In this document: in pieces, positions 60,575 to 64,000 of the stretch
How positions within the stretch are numbered: the first letter of the stretch is position 1
Layout of the letters: each line of letters opens with the position of its first letter
Assembly (NCBI RefSeq): GCF_000730605.1
Contig: NZ_BBIS01000008.1
Span: 124,001 to 188,000 of the forward strand
Reading direction: 5' to 3'
Origin: Pseudomonas monteilii NBRC 103158 = DSM 14164
GTDB taxonomy: Bacteria; Pseudomonadota; Gammaproteobacteria; Pseudomonadales; Pseudomonadaceae
DNA length: 64,000 bases
The notes under the pieces: model-generated
What the model saw: the letters and a program-made list of their open reading frames with translations, nothing else
Database searches by the model: none
Told to the model about the DNA's origin: nothing
Program-made: the position numbers and the translations under genes

Positions 60575-61516
60575 TCAGCGCTGGATTTCCCGGTCGCGGT
60601 CCAGTTCGTAAGGCAGGGTCAGTACCTGCAGGCGCGGGCCTTCGAGGCTCCCCAGGTGCAGGTTGTCATCTTCCACTGCCTCGGCGCTGAGCACCGCAAG
60701 CAGTTCACAGCCTGCGCCGTTGCCAGCAGCAATGACCACCTCACCGACCGACGAACCATGGGTGGGCGAGAAAATTTCGGCACCCGGTGCCGGGATGGCC
60801 TGCTGGTCCAGTGCCAGGCGGTACTGGCGGCGTTTGAGCTTGCCCAGGTACTGCATGCGGGCGACGATTTCCTGGCCGGTGTAGCAGCCTTTCTTGAAGC
60901 TGACACCATCGACGGCTTGCAGGTTGATCATCTGCGGGATGAACAGCTCACGGGTCGGCCCCATGACCTGGCCGATACCGGCGCGAACCTGCCCAAGCAG
61001 CCAGTCGTTGAGGTTGCCCTCGGGCAGGGCGCCGACGAGGGCCTGGCGCACGGTGTCGGCGTTGTCTGCCGGCACCCACAGTTCTACGCGGCCTGCAGAA
61101 ACGGCAATGGCAATCAGGCCCTCATGGCGCACGGTGCTGCCGGCAGCTGCGGGCACGTCGAGCCCCAGCGCCTGCAGCGCAGCTTCGCCACCTTGCAGGC
61201 CAAAGCGTGCCCAGGCGGCGCTTTCGTCGGTCAGCGTGGCCTTGGAGAACACTGCGTACTTCTTCAGGTCGGCCAGTTGCGCATCGAGCAGTTCACTGGC
61301 CATGGCCAGCAGGTAGCCGTTGCCTTCGGGCAGGATGCGGAAGCTGGACTGCATGCGCCCCTTGACCATGCAGCGGGCGCCGAGGCTGGCGTGTTCCTGG
61401 CTGAGGTAGTTGATGTTGCAGGTCAGCTGGCCTTGCAGGAACTTGCCTGCATCGGAGCCGCGGACGGCGAGGATGCCCTCGTGGGACAGGGGGCAGAAGA
61501 AAGCGGAATCGGCCAT
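60575..61516 (-). CDS. ygfZ: YgfZ, folate-binding iron-sulfur cluster assembly protein
   Basis: A 313-residue protein related to the T-protein of glycine cleavage. It carries the YgfZ signature KGCYTGQE (about 227-234) with the essential cysteine. It helps assemble or repair certain Fe-S enzymes such as MiaB, using tetrahydrofolate. It is divergent from sdhE, a usual neighbour, with 133 bases between the two starts. Confidence 0.92.
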   Translation of the reverse strand: MADSAFFCPLSHEGILAVRGSDAGKFLQGQLTCNINYLSQEHASLGARCMVKGRMQSSFRILPEGNGYLLAMASELLDAQLADLKKYAVFSKATLTDESAAWARFGLQGGEAALQALGLDVPAAAGSTVRHEGLIAIAVSAGRVELWVPADNADTVRQALVGALPEGNLNDWLLGQVRAGIGQVMGPTRELFIPQMINLQAVDGVSFKKGCYTGQEIVARMQYLGKLKRRQYRLALDQQAIPAPGAEIFSPTHGSSVGEVVIAAGNGAGCELLAVLSAEAVEDDNLHLGSLEGPRLQVLTLPYELDRDREIQR

Positions 61517-61649
61517 GGGTCATCGCGGTGGCTAAAGACTGGCGGCCATCATAGAACGCCGGTAACAAAATAGGTAGGTGACTAGACCAACGCCCGGTGT
61601 CGCTTCGCGTGCCTGGCTGTATACTGGCGGGCCATTCGAGGAGGGCCCC

Positions 61650-61904
61650 ATGGTCGAACAAACTGAACTCAACCGGCTTTTCTGGCACAGCCGCCGTGGC
61701 ATGCTGGAACTGGACGTGCTGCTGGTGCCTTTCACCCAGGAAGTCTACCCCACCCTCAACGAGACCGACCGCGAACTGTACGTGCGTCTGTTGAGTTGCG
61801 AGGATCAGGACATGTTCGGCTGGTTCATGGAGCGCACCGAGTCTGAAGACCCGGAGCTGCAGCGCATGGTTCGCATTATCCTGGACCGTGTCCAGCCCAA
61901 GTGA
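61650..61904 (+). CDS. sdhE: SdhE, FAD assembly factor for succinate dehydrogenase
   Basis: An 84-residue protein with the family motif RGMLELD at 16-22, needed to attach FAD to the SdhA flavoprotein. MFGWFMER near the C-terminus is also typical. GAGGAGGG precedes ATG 61650. It overlaps ygfX by 17 bases, the conserved arrangement. Older names are YgfY and CptB, from a proposed but disputed antitoxin role. Confidence 0.94.
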   Translation: MVEQTELNRLFWHSRRGMLELDVLLVPFTQEVYPTLNETDRELYVRLLSCEDQDMFGWFMERTESEDPELQRMVRIILDRVQPK

Positions 61905-62352
61905 GTGCTTCGAGTGCCGCTGGCAAGGCTCGCGCCTGCTGCTAGCGGCCTATCTGGTGTGCCAGGTACTGGCGTGGCTTGCCGTGTGGGCGAGCCCGCT
62001 GCCCGGGTGGCTGGCCCTCTCTGTTATCGCCGTCTGTATTGCCCACGCTGGCTGGGCCATTCCCCGACGTATCTTGTTGACGCATGAGCATGCCGTTGTT
62101 GGCTTGCGCCGTGATGTGCGTGGCTGGCAGGTGCTCAGCCGTGCCCGTGGCTGGCAGCCGGTGCGTTTGTGCCGGGACAGCGTGGCGTTGCCGGGGCTGG
62201 TGGTGTTGCGCTTTGAACGGGCAGGGCGCTGGTTGGGGCAGAGCCAATGCGTACCGAGGGATGCACTAGGGGCTGATGAGCACCGGCGCTTGCGGGTGCG
62301 GTTGAAGTTCAGCCGGCGCAGGTGGGCAGAGGTGGGGGCGAGTCAGGGCTGA
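61888..62352 (+). CDS. ygfX: YgfX-family membrane protein (CptA-like)
   Basis: A 154-residue protein with two adjacent membrane helices (about 18-58; [36 protein letters not shown]) and a basic C-terminal tail. Translation starts at GTG 61888, 17 bases inside sdhE. E. coli YgfX was proposed to block FtsZ and MreB as the toxin partner of YgfY, but this is contested since SdhE has a flavinylation role. The family is poorly conserved; the call rests on position, size and topology. Confidence 0.8.
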   Translation: MSSPSECFECRWQGSRLLLAAYLVCQVLAWLAVWASPLPGWLALSVIAVCIAHAGWAIPRRILLTHEHAVVGLRRDVRGWQVLSRARGWQPVRLCRDSVALPGLVVLRFERAGRWLGQSQCVPRDALGADEHRRLRVRLKFSRRRWAEVGASQG

Positions 62353-62375
62353 CAGGTGTTCGCCGTGGCAGCTTC

Positions 62376-62427
62376 AGCGCCTGCGAGATCGAGCGCCGCG
62401 CGGGCGGCGCTCGATCTCGCAGGCGCT
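62376..62427. repeat. Long palindrome between ygfX and nadB
   Basis: AGCGCCTGCGAGATCGAGCG continues into CCGC; the mirrored arm follows directly, giving arms of 23-24 bases around a tiny GC-only centre. It lies between convergent genes and may be a species-specific repeat that also ends both messages. It shares no wording with the two REP types above. Confidence 0.8.
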
Positions 62428-62434
62428 ACAACGT

Positions 62435-64000
62435 TCAGAGCGGGCTGAGGATGGTGTCCTTGGCCTCGTCCAGCATCCCAGGGTAGTCCAGGGTGTAATG
62501 CAGCCCACGGCTTTCCTTGCGTTGCATGGCCGACAGGATCATCAACTCGGCAACCTGCGCCAGGTTGCGCAGTTCGATCAGGTCGCGGCTGACCTTGTAG
62601 TTGCTGTAGAACTCGTCAATTTCATCCAGCAGCAGGCGAATGCGATGCTGCGCGCGTTGCAGGCGTTTGCTGGTGCGCACGATGCCGACATAGTCCCACA
62701 TGAAACGCCGCAGTTCGTCCCAGTTATGCGCAATGATCACGTCCTCGTCCGAGTCGGTGACCTGGCTGGCGTCCCAACCCGGCAGGGCCTTGGGCATGGC
62801 CACTGCCTCCAGGTTCGCCTGGATGTCGGCAGCGGCGGCCCGGCCATAGACGAAGCATTCCAGCAATGAGTTGCTGGCCATGCGGTTGGCGCCGTGCAGG
62901 CCGGTGAAGCTGGTTTCGCCAATCGCGTACAAGCCCGGTACGTCGGTGTGGCCACGGTCGTCGACCATCACCCCGCCGCAGGTGTAGTGCGCGGCAGGCA
63001 CCACCGGGATCGGTTGGCGGGTGATGTCGATGCCAAACGCCAGGCAGCGCTCGTACACGGTGGGGAAATGGCTCTTGATGAAGTCTGCCGGCTTGTGGGT
63101 GATGTCCAGGTAGACGCAGTCCACGCCCAGGCGCTTCATCTCATGGTCGATGGCGCGGGCCACGATGTCGCGCGGGGCCAGTTCTTCGCGTGGGTCGAAG
63201 CGTGGCATGAAGCGTTCGCCGTTGGGCAGGCGCAGCAGTGCGCCTTCGCCGCGCAGGGCTTCGGTGACCAGGAAGCTCTTGGCCTGCGGGTGGTACAGGC
63301 AGGTCGGGTGGAACTGGTTGAACTCAAGGTTGGCCACCCGGCAACCCGCCCGCCAGGCCATGGCGATACCGTCACCGCAAGCGCCATCGGGGTTGCTGGT
63401 ATAGAGGTAGACCTTGGCCGCGCCACCGGTGGCCAGCACGGTGAAACGTGCGCCGAAGGTGTCTACCTCGCCGGTATTGCGGTTTAACACATAGGCGCCC
63501 AGGCAGCGTTCGCCAGGCAGGCCCAAGCGGCGTTCGGTGATCAGGTCGACCGCTACACGTTGCTCCAGCAGCTGTATGTTTGGGCGCAGGCGAGCCTGCT
63601 GCAGCAGCGTAGTGAAAATGGCCGCGCCGGTCGCATCGGCCGCGTGGATGATGCGCCGGTGGCTATGGCCGCCCTCACGGGTGAGATGAAACTCGAAACC
63701 GCCGTCATCAACGCTGTAGTGCTCGTCGCGGGTAAAGGGCACGCCTTGCTCGATCAGCCATTGAATGGCTTCCCGGCTGTGCTCGACGGTAAAGCGCACC
63801 GCCTCTTCGTTGCACAGGCCGCCGCCGGCATTGAGGGTGTCCTCGACATGCGACTGCACGGTATCGGTGTTGTCGAGCACCGCAGCGACCCCGCCCTGGG
63901 CCCAGAAGGTCGAGCCGTTGGCCAGGTCGCCCTTGCTGAGCACGGCAACGCGCAGGTGGCTGGGAAGGTTAAGTGCCAGGCTGAGACCGGCGGCACCGCT
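62435..64000 (-). CDS. nadB: NadB, L-aspartate oxidase (5' end outside window)
   Basis: First enzyme of NAD synthesis, oxidising aspartate to iminoaspartate with FAD. The window holds 521 codons; the gene continues past 64000, missing about 13-17 N-terminal residues and the start. [10 protein letters not shown] at the visible start is part of the FAD dinucleotide motif. [37 protein letters not shown] and [19 protein letters not shown] are family hallmarks, and the helical C-terminal domain is complete. In pseudomonads the algU sigma factor gene usually lies just beyond. Confidence 0.95.
   Translation of the reverse strand, partial: SGAAGLSLALNLPSHLRVAVLSKGDLANGSTFWAQGGVAAVLDNTDTVQSHVEDTLNAGGGLCNEEAVRFTVEHSREAIQWLIEQGVPFTRDEHYSVDDGGFEFHLTREGGHSHRRIIHAADATGAAIFTTLLQQARLRPNIQLLEQRVAVDLITERRLGLPGERCLGAYVLNRNTGEVDTFGARFTVLATGGAAKVYLYTSNPDGACGDGIAMAWRAGCRVANLEFNQFHPTCLYHPQAKSFLVTEALRGEGALLRLPNGERFMPRFDPREELAPRDIVARAIDHEMKRLGVDCVYLDITHKPADFIKSHFPTVYERCLAFGIDITRQPIPVVPAAHYTCGGVMVDDRGHTDVPGLYAIGETSFTGLHGANRMASNSLLECFVYGRAAAADIQANLEAVAMPKALPGWDASQVTDSDEDVIIAHNWDELRRFMWDYVGIVRTSKRLQRAQHRIRLLLDEIDEFYSNYKVSRDLIELRNLAQVAELMILSAMQRKESRGLHYTLDYPGMLDEAKDTILSPL

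Noticed and set aside
61650..62352. sdhE-ygfX as a type IV toxin-antitoxin system (cptBA)
   Set aside because: SdhE has an established flavinylation role and the toxin claim for YgfX is disputed; position and motif support the housekeeping reading.

Overview
The window looks like a chromosome segment of a Pseudomonas of the P. putida group. GC content is high. It holds the beta-ketoadipate (pca) cluster in the P. putida order, the TtgABC/TtgR solvent and antibiotic efflux system, PhaG, a MifS/MifR-type alpha-ketoglutarate regulator pair and the sdhE-ygfX / nadB neighbourhood. P. putida-type REP palindromes lie between many genes. I recall the same order around PP_1373 to PP_1426 in strain KT2440; that comparison is from memory, not a search.

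Layout. 0-2.2 kb: a PiT phosphate transporter and a small conserved protein, both on the minus strand. 2.4-10.6 kb: pcaR, pcaK, pcaF, pcaT, pcaB, pcaD and pcaC on the plus strand, with matches to the 15-bp PcaR box before pcaR, pcaK and pcaF. 10.6-13.8 kb: an Mpo1-like membrane protein, a LysR regulator and an OprD-family porin that also has a PcaR-box-like site. 13.8-22.1 kb: ttgABC, divergent ttgR, and a DHA2-family drug exporter. 22.4-31 kb: small catabolic or detoxification units (oxaloacetate decarboxylase, MBL-fold protein plus NAD(P)-binding protein, TPP enzyme, ABM-domain protein), each beside its own LysR or AraC regulator, and a flavin-reductase-domain protein.

31-43 kb: a secreted protein made of EDGFDRT repeats, a DUF347 membrane protein, an alpha-ketoglutarate permease with a sigma-54 promoter and upstream palindromes next to its likely regulators mifR/mifS, a GH3 beta-glucosidase (bglX), a TPM-domain protein, a methyltransferase, a DUF4917 protein and the collapsed remains of a toxin-antitoxin pair. 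43-52 kb: a SulP transporter, tRNA-Gly(CCC), phaG, an operon of diguanylate cyclase / CWC protein / pseudouridine synthase, a Tyr/Arg-rich lipoprotein, a 3-hydroxyisobutyryl-CoA-hydrolase-like protein and ung. 52-60 kb: the tricarboxylate uptake operon opdH-tctC-tctB-tctA-abrB and its divergent two-component system tctDE. 59.7-64 kb: an HDOD protein, ygfZ, sdhE-ygfX, and nadB, which runs off the window end.

Most of the window is ordinary core or catabolic chromosome. I saw no prophage, transposase, CRISPR array or intact defence island. The most unusual items are the EDGFDRT-repeat secreted protein (31284-31649), a possible small RNA divergent from pcaR and sharing its operator (about 2438-2529), the PcaR-type site at the porin, the enhancer-like palindromes overlapping the end of mifR, the fused toxin-antitoxin remnant (43163-43442) and the 16-bp-arm palindrome beside the AraC gene (29853-29892).
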